Shown: positions 27,852 through 35,383, numbered from the stretch's first letter. The stretch is DNA of 64,000 bases from Paenibacillus sp. FSL K6-1330 (GCF_037976825.1 NZ_CP150269.1:2369501-2433500), one strand, 5' to 3'. Notes: generated by a model not told the origin, from the letters alone. Numbers and translations: made by a program.

Positions 27852-28589
27852 ATGAACGCCCGCTACAATGAAATGGCGGGCCGCCTGATGGTGGCCCTGG
27901 ATTACCCCGATGCCGAGCGCGCGAAAGCATTAGTGCAGCAGTTGGAGGGTATCCCGTGTTATATGAAGGTCGGTATGCAGCTGTTCTACGCTGCCGGTCC
28001 CGATTTTGTTAAAGAATTAAAAGCAAAAGGCTATTCCGTGTTCCTGGATGTGAAGATGCATGATATTCCGAACACGGTAAAAGGTGGGTCGAACAGCGTA
28101 ACGCGGCTGGGTGTGGACATGTTTAATGTTCATGCCAGCGGCGGCGCTCTCATGATGCAGGCGGCAAAAGCCGGGGCGGAGGCCGCAGTGGCGGACACCC
28201 CGGGTCTTGCCATGCCTACGATCATTGCGGTAACCCAGTTGACTAGTACGAGTCAGAATGTCATGAATAACGAAATCGGCATCCCGGGTTTGGTAGAGGA
28301 TGCGGTCGTACGATATGCGAAGCTGGCTCAGCAAGCGGGACTGCATGGCGTCGTCGCTTCATCGCTTGAAGTGGAGGCCATTCGGTCCGCATGCGGCCAA
28401 GCGTTTAAGACCGTTATACCGGGTATCCGTCCAGCCGGTGCGGATATCGGAGACCAGACTCGGGTCCTTACACCAGGGGAAGCCATCCGCAAGGGCAGTC
28501 ATTATCTGGTTGTCGGCCGTCCCATTACGGAATCCCCGAGCCCGAGACAAGCTGCAAAACAGATTATTGAGGAGATGATTCAAGCATGA
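27852..28589 (+). CDS. pyrF: Orotidine 5'-phosphate decarboxylase
   Basis: PyrF decarboxylates OMP to UMP, the last step. The 245-residue TIM-barrel protein has the catalytic Asp/Lys array (FLDVKMHDIPNTVKGG) and the phosphate-binding loop VPGIRPAG-like (TVIPGIRPAGADIGDQTR). The ATG is preceded by GAAGGAGGG. It overlaps pyrE by 4 bp (ATGA). Neither pyrK nor pyrD lies between carB and pyrF, unlike B. subtilis. Confidence 0.97.
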   Translation: MNARYNEMAGRLMVALDYPDAERAKALVQQLEGIPCYMKVGMQLFYAAGPDFVKELKAKGYSVFLDVKMHDIPNTVKGGSNSVTRLGVDMFNVHASGGALMMQAAKAGAEAAVADTPGLAMPTIIAVTQLTSTSQNVMNNEIGIPGLVEDAVVRYAKLAQQAGLHGVVASSLEVEAIRSACGQAFKTVIPGIRPAGADIGDQTRVLTPGEAIRKGSHYLVVGRPITESPSPRQAAKQIIEEMIQA

Positions 28590-29227
28590 GTACACTCGCG
28601 AATATTCCACATCAGATCGCATCTTATTTGCTGAAGATTGAGGCCGTTTCTCTTAGACCTCACCAGCCGTTTACGTGGACGTCGGGAATTAAGTCCCCGA
28701 TCTACTGTGACAATCGCTTGACGATGTCCTATCCCGAGATTCGCGACTACATTGCTGAATCGTTCGCAGCCGTCATCCGGGAGCAATATCCGGAGGCCGA
28801 GGCCATTGCCGGTACGGCCACAGCCGGGATTCCGCATGCAGCCTTTGTATCCCAGAAGATGAACCTGCCCATGTCCTATATTCGGGACAAAGCAAAGGGG
28901 CATGGCAAGGAAAACCTAATCGAAGGCTTGATCAAGCCAGGTCAGAAGGTGGTTGTGATCGAGGATTTGATCTCCACGGGCGGCAGTTCGCTCAAAGCGG
29001 CGCAAGCGGTCAAGGATGCAGGGGCAGAGCCGCTGGTGGTATTGGCTATATTCAGCTACCAGCTGGATAAAGCGGTACAAGCTTTTGCTGAAGCCGGTAT
29101 TCCACTGCAGAGCTTGTCCAATTACGGAGCGCTGATTGATGTTGCGCTATCCGAGAATCGGATTCAGGAACAGGATGTGGAGCTTCTTCAATCCTGGAGA
29201 TCGAATCCAACTTCCTTTGGCGTGTAA
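28586..29227 (+). CDS. pyrE: Orotate phosphoribosyltransferase
   Basis: PyrE adds PRPP to orotate. The 213-residue product contains the PRPP loop VVVIEDLISTGGSSLKAA, the orotate/PRPP contacts FTWTSGIKSPIYCDNR, and the flexible loop residues in YIRDKAKGHGKENLIEG. It starts inside the pyrF stop (ATGA overlap), so the two are translationally coupled. It is the last gene of the operon, and a terminator follows. Confidence 0.97.
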   Translation: MSTLANIPHQIASYLLKIEAVSLRPHQPFTWTSGIKSPIYCDNRLTMSYPEIRDYIAESFAAVIREQYPEAEAIAGTATAGIPHAAFVSQKMNLPMSYIRDKAKGHGKENLIEGLIKPGQKVVVIEDLISTGGSSLKAAQAVKDAGAEPLVVLAIFSYQLDKAVQAFAEAGIPLQSLSNYGALIDVALSENRIQEQDVELLQSWRSNPTSFGV

Positions 29228-29252
29228 ACAACTTATACCAGCTAAGATCATC

Positions 29253-29297
29253 AGGCTGTCGTCTTTGTGAGTTATCGCAGAGCGACGGCTTTTTTTA
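29253..29297 (+). terminator. Terminator of the pyr operon
   Basis: aggctgtcg pairs with cgacggct-type bases across a loop of about 20 nt, with G-U pairs, followed by seven T. It lies 25 bp after pyrE. Confidence 0.75.
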
Positions 29298-29335
29298 TTG
29301 TAATGTGGCGAAGACAATCCATGGTGGGTGCCGGG

Positions 29336-29364
29336 TTGACAGCGGCAGGCTGGATCGTTACATT
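29336..29364 (+). promoter_or_regulatory. Putative promoter of tetR-type gene
   Basis: TTGACA (29336-29341), a 17-bp spacer and TACATT (29359-29364). The -35 is perfect and the -10 matches 4 of 6. It would give a leader of about 65 nt containing the inverted repeat at 29377. Confidence 0.5.
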
Positions 29365-29376
29365 AGGACTGTATGC

Positions 29377-29391
29377 GGCTGGTAGCCAGCC
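29377..29391 (+). promoter_or_regulatory. Perfect inverted repeat, possible TetR operator
   Basis: GGCTGG TAG CCAGCC is a perfect 6-bp inverted repeat just downstream of the predicted transcription start of the TetR-type gene. Position and symmetry fit an autoregulatory operator; it is not identical to the operators of the second TetR gene at 38 kb. Confidence 0.4.
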
Positions 29392-29434
29392 ATCGGTGTC
29401 CTTATGCTGATATAGAAGGGATATAGTCTAACAG

Positions 29435-30019
29435 ATGAATGCTAAGAAAGAAGCAGTGCTTGAAGCCGGGAAGCGGTTGTTTTTGGAGCAGGGGATTTTA
29501 CAGACGAGTATGGAGCAGATTGCCGAAGCGGTCCCCGTTTCCAAGATGACGATTTATAACTACTATCAGAGCAAAGAGGGCTTACTGGATCATGTCGTGG
29601 ACCGGATGGTTGACGAGCTCATGGCGATTTACCGCGATATGATGGACCAGGCAAAAGATCCGCTTGAGGCGTTAACCGTCTTCTACAAGGATCAGCACAA
29701 ATTTTCGGCGTTTGTCTCGCAGAAATTTGTGGCGGATCTGGCCAAATTCCCGGAGCAGATGGACAAGCTGCTCCAATTCAACCAGAAATTCGTTGTTCCG
29801 GAATTTGAAATGCTGATCTTTAAAGGCCAGCAGCTTGGACAGATACGGAAAGACATCTCTCCCCAGGTATTGGTTGCGTTCCTTACTTTTATCAAGGAAT
29901 TTACAGCCCGGAACGAATGGTACCATGGTCTGGGGAGCCTGAACGTGATCAGTGAACAGCTGATGACGATTCTTTATCACGGTATTATCCAGCAGGAAGA
30001 TCCGTCTAATCTAACATGA
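29435..30019 (+). CDS. TetR/AcrR family transcriptional regulator
   Basis: A 194-residue repressor. The N-terminal TetR helix-turn-helix is clear (ILQTSMEQIAEAVPVSKMTIYNYYQSKEGLL, residues about 20-50). The C-terminal ligand domain is of unknown specificity. The ribosome-binding site is weak (GAAGGG about 15 nt upstream of the ATG). It stands between the pyr terminator and its own terminator, so it is monocistronic. No adjacent transporter suggests a target, and the ligand is unknown. Confidence 0.88.
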   Translation: MNAKKEAVLEAGKRLFLEQGILQTSMEQIAEAVPVSKMTIYNYYQSKEGLLDHVVDRMVDELMAIYRDMMDQAKDPLEALTVFYKDQHKFSAFVSQKFVADLAKFPEQMDKLLQFNQKFVVPEFEMLIFKGQQLGQIRKDISPQVLVAFLTFIKEFTARNEWYHGLGSLNVISEQLMTILYHGIIQQEDPSNLT

Positions 30020-30026
30020 GTACAAG

Positions 30027-30065
30027 AACATTCCAGAGGTGATTTCGACCCGGGAATGTTTTTTT
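30027..30065 (+). terminator. Terminator after tetR-type gene
   Basis: aacattcc / ggaatgtt with an 18-nt loop and a T-run, 8 bp after the stop codon. Confidence 0.8.
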
Positions 30066-30237
30066 ATGAAATTTTACTGTTGAGCAGTTTGAAAATCGGC
30101 TGATTTGAGTATATGTTCCTATAAATTTAGGGCCACGACTTGGTAGAGGGCAAGGAGATGTCTCACCTATAATAGTAATGATAACGTCAGATTTTAACAC
30201 AAAAATAGGCGGGGCTGACCGTAAGGAGGAGAGATCT

Positions 30238-31032
30238 TTGGAAATTCCGTCAAGGATCCAACTGACCGGCAAACAATTCTTTGTACTTACTGGCATTGTC
30301 GGTGCGCGGGCTGTTATTGGGTTAGAGGACCCTTTTCGTGGAACGTTGACCGAGGAGATGCCCATAGAAGTGGCCAAGATTGAGCAGGAGCTGCAGGAGA
30401 AAGACTTGATTGATACGGGTGACAGCGAGCCGGTTCTTGTGCAGGAACTGCTGGAATACATAAAAGTATGCAGCCGGACCCTGTTAACGATACATATGAG
30501 GGTGTCCGGTTCCGACAAGGAGCCGAAGGAGTGTTTCATTTATTACAGTTCAAGTCTGGTGGTAAAGGCCGATATTGAAAGCGAGCCTGACGGTGAGAGA
30601 GTCTATGTGCTGGAAGCGCTGGGAACCCCTTCGGAAGCTTGGCTTAAAATCATCAATCATCTGCAGCTGGAGGATCGGAAGAACCGTGATACAGCTCTAT
30701 TGGCAATGCCTAAAGGCTGGTTTCAGCAATGGATGAGTGCCGAGCAAGGGGAGCAGGAGCCTCGCAAGTACTTGCTTGCCCAAGGCTACCCGGAATCGGT
30801 TGTCTCCGCCTTGGCCGATTGTGTCAGCCATCCGGAGAGATACGCTACCTTTACAGCGTACTATTGTCCGGATCTGAACTGCCGAATACAGGGAATCGAA
30901 CTGTTGAGAGGACAGCATTCCAATTGGCTAATTCGCAATGAAGGCGAACAGGATCAAATTTGGGGCGCCACGGTAACGGAAATCATACGGGAGCTTGGCG
31001 CGGTGATTGAGCGCATTAAGTGTAGTACCTGA
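30238..31032 (+). CDS. Unrecognised soluble protein
   Basis: A 264-residue protein that I cannot assign. It starts at TTG 30238, 8 nt after AAGGAGGAG; in-frame ATG 30178 lacks a ribosome-binding site. The N-terminal about 90 residues (LTGKQFFVLTGIVGARAVIG..., LQEKDLIDTGDSEPVLVQELLEYI) look like a helical, winged-helix-like arrangement. The remainder alternates strand-like and helical segments. There is no signal peptide or membrane segment. The overall length and alpha/beta pattern recall ESX-secretion chaperones of the EspG type, but no motif supports that and no type VII genes are adjacent. It is followed at 132 bp by a membrane protein gene. Confidence 0.7.
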   Translation: MEIPSRIQLTGKQFFVLTGIVGARAVIGLEDPFRGTLTEEMPIEVAKIEQELQEKDLIDTGDSEPVLVQELLEYIKVCSRTLLTIHMRVSGSDKEPKECFIYYSSSLVVKADIESEPDGERVYVLEALGTPSEAWLKIINHLQLEDRKNRDTALLAMPKGWFQQWMSAEQGEQEPRKYLLAQGYPESVVSALADCVSHPERYATFTAYYCPDLNCRIQGIELLRGQHSNWLIRNEGEQDQIWGATVTEIIRELGAVIERIKCST

Positions 31033-31164
31033 AATGCTGAACCAACAAGGGTGTCTGGCTTGAGAAAGACAGGCGCGGATATGCGAGCCAATGTGACAAA
31101 CGGCGGGGAATCTGGTCACGAATATCAACGTGAACAAGAGCGGGGCAATAAGGGGAGTGGCAAG

Positions 31165-31929
31165 ATGAGCACAAAGATTTCAGAGGAAGAACAGTTTCAT
31201 TTCCGGCTAATCCCTGCCGAGCAGATTCGGGGCGGCATTGTATGTTTTTTATTCATTATGCTGATCCCTGCACTGGTCACGTTGGCGGCGCCGATGATGT
31301 CGATATACATGTATGTAGCTGCGGCGCTGTGGGTGGTTATGCTGCTATGGGGGATTGGCCTGAGTGTAAATCCGTACCGGTCTGAGGTCGGTTTTGTGCT
31401 GTACTTGGGGATATACGGGTTGGCGGTGGCGGTCACTTGTGAGATCGCTATACTCAAAATGATGTATGACATGGCCCGAGTTGAATCCATCGGGTATGGG
31501 CTTAGCTCGGCAGCGGTGATGCTTTTGCTCATCCTCGTTTTTTATGTGTTGTATTTCAGAGCACTGCAGCAAGGGGCTTACCAGTCCATGGAGCGCAAAG
31601 GCGGCGTTGGAAAAGCGGGCAAAGCGGCCCTGCTGTTTGCGGCTATCGGTTACACTGGGTATTACGTAGTGGTTGCGGTAACCGGCGATCTTGGCGGATT
31701 TGTGATGGGGATAGCGGCCTTTTCTGTTCTGTTAATTCTCGGTCTGTACATGGCCGTTGTTTTCATTCATCGGTATAAGTTCATCCAGGACAATATGGAT
31801 AAGCTGAAAGCTCATTATCCCGTACTGGGATTGCCGAAGAAGCAGCGGAACGCCGCGTTTCTGAACAAAATGAACCGGGGCCGTATGCCTGCGGCACCGC
31901 ACCGGAGGAGCAAGAAAAGGAGAGGATAA
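31165..31929 (+). CDS. Unrecognised polytopic membrane protein
   Basis: A 254-residue protein with about six to seven hydrophobic helices (for example GGIVCFLFIMLIPALVTLAAPMM and AAVMLLLILVFYVLYF) and a strongly basic C-terminus (GRMPAAPHRRSKKRRG). I chose ATG 31165 with GGGGAG 6 nt upstream; the upstream in-frame GTG at 31051 has no usable ribosome-binding site and would add a charged, low-complexity leader. No family is recognised. The positively charged tail would lie in the cytoplasm. It is probably co-transcribed with the preceding unknown gene. Confidence 0.7.
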   Translation: MSTKISEEEQFHFRLIPAEQIRGGIVCFLFIMLIPALVTLAAPMMSIYMYVAAALWVVMLLWGIGLSVNPYRSEVGFVLYLGIYGLAVAVTCEIAILKMMYDMARVESIGYGLSSAAVMLLLILVFYVLYFRALQQGAYQSMERKGGVGKAGKAALLFAAIGYTGYYVVVAVTGDLGGFVMGIAAFSVLLILGLYMAVVFIHRYKFIQDNMDKLKAHYPVLGLPKKQRNAAFLNKMNRGRMPAAPHRRSKKRRG

Positions 31930-32129
31930 TTACGACGCAACAACAGCAGCCAAACGGATCGATTGTCATTTTTGAAAGAAGGCAAGAAGAAGCTGGTGAT
32001 CTACGGTCGCAAGCAAATTCTGGCGCTTGAGCAGCCGCAAAAGAAGTTTGTTGGATTTCGGTTTTTTTGTGGAAGTTTGGATATAATATGACAGCATTAC
32101 ATTATCATTCGGGTAAGGAGTCGCATAGG

Positions 32130-32294
32130 ATGAACTGGGTATATTACGGAAAGCTGTATACAAGCAAATTTCAGGCGGGCTGCTTCGCTAAACGTTTGGA
32201 GCAGGATGGCTGGCTGTTCGGGTACCATGATCCGCGGATGGTGGAGGTTTACCGTTCCAAAAAGGGTCGCTATGGCGTGCGGTTTATGCCTTGA
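32130..32294 (+). CDS. Small conserved-looking protein, 54 residues
   Basis: ATG 32130 follows TAAGGAG by about 9 nt. The product (MNWVYYGKLYTSKFQAGCFA..., RMVEVYRSKKGRYGVRFMP) is aromatic-rich and basic, without membrane segments. It ends 12 bp before a spacer leading into the tRNA genes. I do not recognise it, but the strong ribosome-binding site and coding-like composition support it as a gene. Confidence 0.55.
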   Translation: MNWVYYGKLYTSKFQAGCFAKRLEQDGWLFGYHDPRMVEVYRSKKGRYGVRFMP

Positions 32295-32376
32295 GAAAAT
32301 TCCATTAAAACAGCACTTGACTTGTTGTAGGGGAATGGTGTATATTTATTCTTGTCGCTGTTTGATACAGCATTGA

Positions 32377-32457
<81 letters not shown>

Positions 32458-32508
32458 TTAAACGATGTATGTATGACGTCCTTATGTTTATGTGTACATG
32501 TATGTTCA

Positions 32509-32582
32509 GGGCCCTTAGCTCAGTTGGTTAGAGCGGTCGGCTCATAACCGACTGGTCGGGGGTTCGAGTCCCTCAGGGCCCA
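32509..32582 (+). tRNA. tRNA with CAT anticodon, probably tRNA-Ile2
   Basis: A 74-nt cloverleaf: acceptor stem GGGCCCT / AGGGCCC, D-loop AGCTCAGTTGGTTAGAGC, anticodon loop CTCATAA, T-arm GGGGG TTCGAGT CCCTC. The 3' CCA is not encoded. Anticodon CAT is shared by Met and by the lysidine-modified tRNA-Ile2. The body resembles bacterial tRNA-Ile2 (TTAGCTCAGTTGGTTAGAGC, CTCATAAC) more than elongator tRNA-Met, but the two cannot be separated with certainty by eye. A degenerate copy lies at 35271. Confidence 0.88.
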
Positions 32583-32621
32583 CTTTATCGAAAACCCTTG
32601 CGATGCAAGGGTTTTTTGCTG
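32513..32621 (+). repeat. 109-bp direct repeat, left copy (tRNA body plus terminator)
   Basis: This stretch, from base 5 of the CAT-anticodon tRNA through its terminator, recurs at 35275-35383 in the same direction with only three substitutions. The repeat boundaries bracket a 2,653-bp AT-rich islet. Confidence 0.92.
32591..32617 (+). terminator. Terminator after tRNA genes
   Basis: aaaacccttgc / gcaagggtttt, an 11-bp perfect stem with a 3-nt loop and six T. Confidence 0.92.
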
Positions 32622-32937
32622 TTTATAGGACTGTTTAGTTGAGTGAAAAACTATGGTGAAAAACGCATTTGCTAACGGCAGCTATTGATCGACAGTATCG
32701 TTCATTGAACATTGCTGTGGTCATTCCAAGGTGTTCAACTGCGACTTTCAGATAGCTGAAGGCACTGAGAGTATGGCTAATACGTCCGTTCTTCAAGTAG
32801 ACCGCGATGTGAGGAACCCCTCCCAGTCCTATTTATGGTACATTAGCACATTCTGATCATGATTGCCGAAATGTCCAGACTAAGTCCGTCTATGTACATA
32901 AACTGTACCATTCCACAAAACAAGGAGGTAAATATCG
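32622..32937. other. 316-bp stretch without recognised feature
   Basis: Left part of the tRNA-bracketed islet. I see no coding region with a ribosome-binding site, no clear promoter and no RNA gene until the YjcZ-like ribosome-binding site at 32922. Confidence 0.5.
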
Positions 32938-33042
32938 GTGAGTTACGAAAAATCTTGTTACGGCGGATACGGGAATCCAGTAGGTACTGTTCTGGTTTTA
33001 TTTATTCTCTTGGTTATTATCTTGGGAACTTTTTGGATTTAA
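32938..33042 (+). CDS. YjcZ-family-like small sporulation peptide
   Basis: A 34-residue peptide starting GTG, 8 nt after a perfect AAGGAGGT. The Gly/Tyr/Cys-rich head (SYEKSCYGGYGNP) is followed by a single hydrophobic helix (VGTVLVLFILLVIILGTFWI). This head-plus-helix layout is that of the YjcZ family of tiny sporulation or spore-membrane proteins, which are often missed by gene finders. A strong terminator follows at 33132. Confidence 0.75.
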   Translation: MSYEKSCYGGYGNPVGTVLVLFILLVIILGTFWI

Positions 33043-33131
33043 CTAAGCACCTGAATGAAGCATTCATTGATTTGATTTAATTTAATTCAGCAATTACGAT
33101 ACTGCACCCATGCGGTATCCCCAATTCGGTA

Positions 33132-33163
33132 AACGGGGACGGCTACTTTCCGTCCCCGTTTTT
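33132..33163 (+). terminator. Terminator after YjcZ-like gene
   Basis: aacggggacgg / ccgtccccgtt, 11-bp perfect stem with a 7-nt loop and five T. Confidence 0.9.
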
Positions 33164-33278
33164 GGATTAAGTTCATTGTACATAAACCGAACATCAAACA
33201 ACGAGGAGATCAGTGCTGTAAGGCATGTTTATTTGTCTGCGAACACATGAATCGTGACAAGGGCAGAAAATAGTAGAG

Positions 33279-33307
33279 AAGGGGCACAGCGTTGGCGTGT
33301 GCCCCTT
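33279..33307. other. Strong hairpin, weak T-tract
   Basis: aaggggcaca / tgtgcccctt is a perfect 10-bp stem with a 9-nt loop. Only ATTTGT follows, so it may be a poor terminator or another structured element. No gene lies immediately upstream. The 284 bp that follow (33308-33591) show no supported gene before the ribosome-binding site of the next CDS. Confidence 0.45.
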
Positions 33308-33591
33308 ATTTGTCGTGCATCCATATATAGAAACCAACAGGGCATCAACGGTATAAGATCATGGTTCATGAGCTGGGCTATCAGAGCTGGAGGTGTCAGT
33401 TGTTGACCTGGACGATCGGCAAGAACTCTATGTAGCTGGTTGCAAAATGTGAGACAGATCTCCGTTTTTACGGGGGACTATTTTCATTTGAGGAAATTGA
33501 GCGATTTGACTAATCATTTGTCCATATCCATTGAATCCATGTACTCATATATATGTTAAGGATTTGATAATTAAAAAGGAGGGAACACGAA

Positions 33592-34179
33592 TTGCCAAAA
33601 AGAACAGTCAGAAAAATGGGAAATCATACGGTGAAACAACTGCATGCACCTAAGAGACATTCCGGAATCCGTTCGAGTAGCGTTGCAAAGGCAATGAGGA
33701 CGATGATTGCCGCGCAAAGAGCATTGAATGCACAAGTACCAGTTGTTATTAACCAAAGAAATAGGATAATCAGCACGAATCGAAATTGGGTAAACGCACT
33801 TGAAATCGAGCGGAATCCTGCCTGGGTAGCGCCACAAGCTGGTGAATCCTACGTTTGGGGAAGAAATGACCCTAACGGTCCCGCTGCTGTGGTCGCCAGA
33901 AGATTTACGATTAGAGACGATATTGAGAGAGCTAGCTTATTCCTGTCCGTTGATAACTTTGCCATCGTTTTAATAAATGGACGGCCGGTAGTTATCGACA
34001 ATCCGCAGGGCAATGTTTCATTCTTTAATCCGGGAAGAACGTTTAATATTAGGCGTTTCCTTCGGAGAGGTACAAATGATATTGTGATCGCCGCCTTTAA
34101 CTTCCCGTCAAACGCAAACAGAAGCGGAGATAATCCAGCTGGTGTCCTTGCACGTATCGCAATTGAGCTAGAAGATTAG
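33592..34179 (+). CDS. Unrecognised protein with basic N-terminus and beta-rich C-terminus
   Basis: A 195-residue protein starting TTG, 8 nt after AAGGAGGG. Residues 1-60 are very basic and Arg/Lys/His-rich (MPKRTVRKMGNHTVKQLHAP). Residues about 85-195 read as a beta-sandwich, with SLFLSVDNFAIVLINGRPVV and FNPGRTFNIRRFLRRGTNDIVIAAFNF. That alternation resembles carbohydrate-binding or jelly-roll modules (VDNFxxVxINGxxV). There is no signal peptide. It lies in the islet next to a YjcZ-like peptide and a YmaF-like protein. A spore-surface role is possible but is inference only. Confidence 0.7.
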   Translation: MPKRTVRKMGNHTVKQLHAPKRHSGIRSSSVAKAMRTMIAAQRALNAQVPVVINQRNRIISTNRNWVNALEIERNPAWVAPQAGESYVWGRNDPNGPAAVVARRFTIRDDIERASLFLSVDNFAIVLINGRPVVIDNPQGNVSFFNPGRTFNIRRFLRRGTNDIVIAAFNFPSNANRSGDNPAGVLARIAIELED

Positions 34180-34392
34180 TCCGGTAGTAGCTCTAAGTTC
34201 AATCGGTTGCGAACGCTAAAGCATTTGCCGACATCGTAATCATCGCCATGTTCGACTTTAATTCGGCGCAACCGGTATGTTGAATACAAAATAGGAGTAG
34301 ACGACTTTTTTGATGACCGAGTTTTTTCAAATGATGTGCTCCTCATCGACGTACTAAGCTGACTAAGCTAACGGAACACTATAGTTTAGAAC

Positions 34393-34419
34393 AAACCGCC
34401 TAATGATTGGGCGGTTTTT
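34393..34419 (+). terminator. Terminator downstream of the 195-residue protein gene
   Basis: aaaccgcc / ggcggttt with a 9-nt loop and a T-run. It is 213 bp past the stop codon; no gene is seen in between. Confidence 0.8.
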
Positions 34420-34441
34420 CTTATGCAAAGACTTATTAAAA

Positions 34442-34533
34442 GGAGGACGCTGACACGTCCTCCCCTTAGTCCAGGTATCCCCCGGCTGAGATAGCGGCCC
34501 GCCGAGCGCAATTTATCTGACATCCGCTATCTC
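34442..34533. other. Two adjacent hairpins in a gene-free stretch
   Basis: ggaggacg / cgtcctcc (34442-34463) is followed by the 10-bp inverted repeat GAGATAGCGG / CCGCTATCTC (34488-34533) with a 26-nt loop. They sit in the 34420-34750 stretch, which contains no supported CDS before the YmaF-like gene. Function is unknown. Confidence 0.5.
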
Positions 34534-34750
34534 GCATTCCATCATAACTGAAAGCCGAGAGGAACGACAATCGGAACACTTGAGAGTAAGAATTTGCTAA
34601 TGCCGCACGAGCTCTTCAAAGCCGGAATAGCCAAACAGAAGGATGAACTATAAAAACTATTAGAGTAGTCCTAATAATGGCCTTGCACATAACCATGTAT
34701 GTCTAAATAGGATGTTGTAAGTCGTTTAAATTTAAGGAGGCATACAACGA

Positions 34751-35134
34751 ATGCAGACGAAACGGCAAGCAGTAAAGAAGGTTAGAATAACATCTACAAA
34801 ACAGGTGAAGAGACGCGTAAAGGTACAGAGACACGTACATGAATTTGAAGGTAGTACCAAGCTGGCAGAAGAAGGAGCAGATCGGCACAATCATCGGTTT
34901 GCTGGTGTTACAGGGCAAGCGATTCGAGTGGGGAATAGTCATGTCCACGAAATTGAATTAGAAAAAACTGATTTCTTGAACCATTTTCATAATCTGAAAA
35001 AGATTAGAACTGGACCGGCTATTCCAGTAGGAAATGGCAAACACGTACATTTTGTAACTGGTCAGACTACATTAAACGATGGTCACGTACACCAATTCAA
35101 TTTTGCGACATTGATTCAATCACCTCTCGTTTAA
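34751..35134 (+). CDS. ymaF: YmaF family His-rich protein
   Basis: A 127-residue protein with six evenly spaced His-x-His motifs (HVHEF, HNHRF, HVHEI, HFHNL, HVHFV, HVHQF), preceded by a basic N-terminus. The spacing, with GVTGQAI, TGPAIPVGNGKHVHFV and FATLI.SP at the end, matches the YmaF family. The function of that family is unknown, but the pattern suggests metal binding. ATG follows AAGGAGG by 9 nt. It is the last gene of the islet before the degenerate tRNA copy. Confidence 0.8.
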   Translation: MQTKRQAVKKVRITSTKQVKRRVKVQRHVHEFEGSTKLAEEGADRHNHRFAGVTGQAIRVGNSHVHEIELEKTDFLNHFHNLKKIRTGPAIPVGNGKHVHFVTGQTTLNDGHVHQFNFATLIQSPLV

Positions 35135-35270
35135 GAATTATAAAACAATAAACTTTGACGGCTAGTGGTCTAACGCAATTGCTGACAAAAACATAAAAAC
35201 CACGAAAACATTTGCAGTTCTAAACCTATATATAATGAAGTAACTAAACTGGCTGTACCCCGCAAAAACG

Positions 35271-35344
35271 TTTTCCTTAGCTCAGTTGGTTAGAGCGGTC
35301 GGCTCATAATCGACTGGTCGAGGGTTCGAGTCCCTCAGGGCCCA
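35271..35344 (+). pseudogene. Degenerate tRNA (CAT) copy
   Basis: The body is that of the tRNA at 32509, but positions 1-4 are TTTT instead of GGGC, so three acceptor pairs are lost. One anticodon-stem change (C to T) keeps a G-U pair, and one T-stem change (G to A) converts G-U to A-U. The molecule could not form a normal acceptor stem, so I call it a tRNA pseudogene. Confidence 0.8.
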
Positions 35345-35383
35345 CTTTATCGAAAACCCTTGCGATGCAAGGGTCTTTTGCTG
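35275..35383 (+). repeat. 109-bp direct repeat, right copy
   Basis: Copy of 32513-32621 with three substitutions in 109 bp, same orientation. It includes the 3' part of the tRNA and its terminator hairpin (35353-35379). Identity stops abruptly at both ends. Confidence 0.92.
35353..35379 (+). terminator. Copied tRNA terminator
   Basis: aaaacccttgc / gcaagggt with the T-run interrupted by one C relative to the original at 32591. Confidence 0.7.

Noticed and set aside
29303..29410. 35-codon hydrophobic ORF between pyrE and tetR
   Set aside because: It begins directly after the pyr terminator without a ribosome-binding site and overlaps a good promoter and inverted repeat.
32859..33080. 73-codon frame overlapping the YjcZ-like gene
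   Set aside because: Different frame and no ribosome-binding site; the YjcZ-like frame has both an ideal ribosome-binding site and a family-like sequence.
34402..34533. Transposon ends in the gene-free part of the islet
   Set aside because: No transposase gene or fragment and no target-site duplication could be identified around the inverted repeats.
35271..35344. Right-hand tRNA copy as a functional second tRNA
   Set aside because: Three of seven acceptor pairs are lost, so processing and charging are unlikely.
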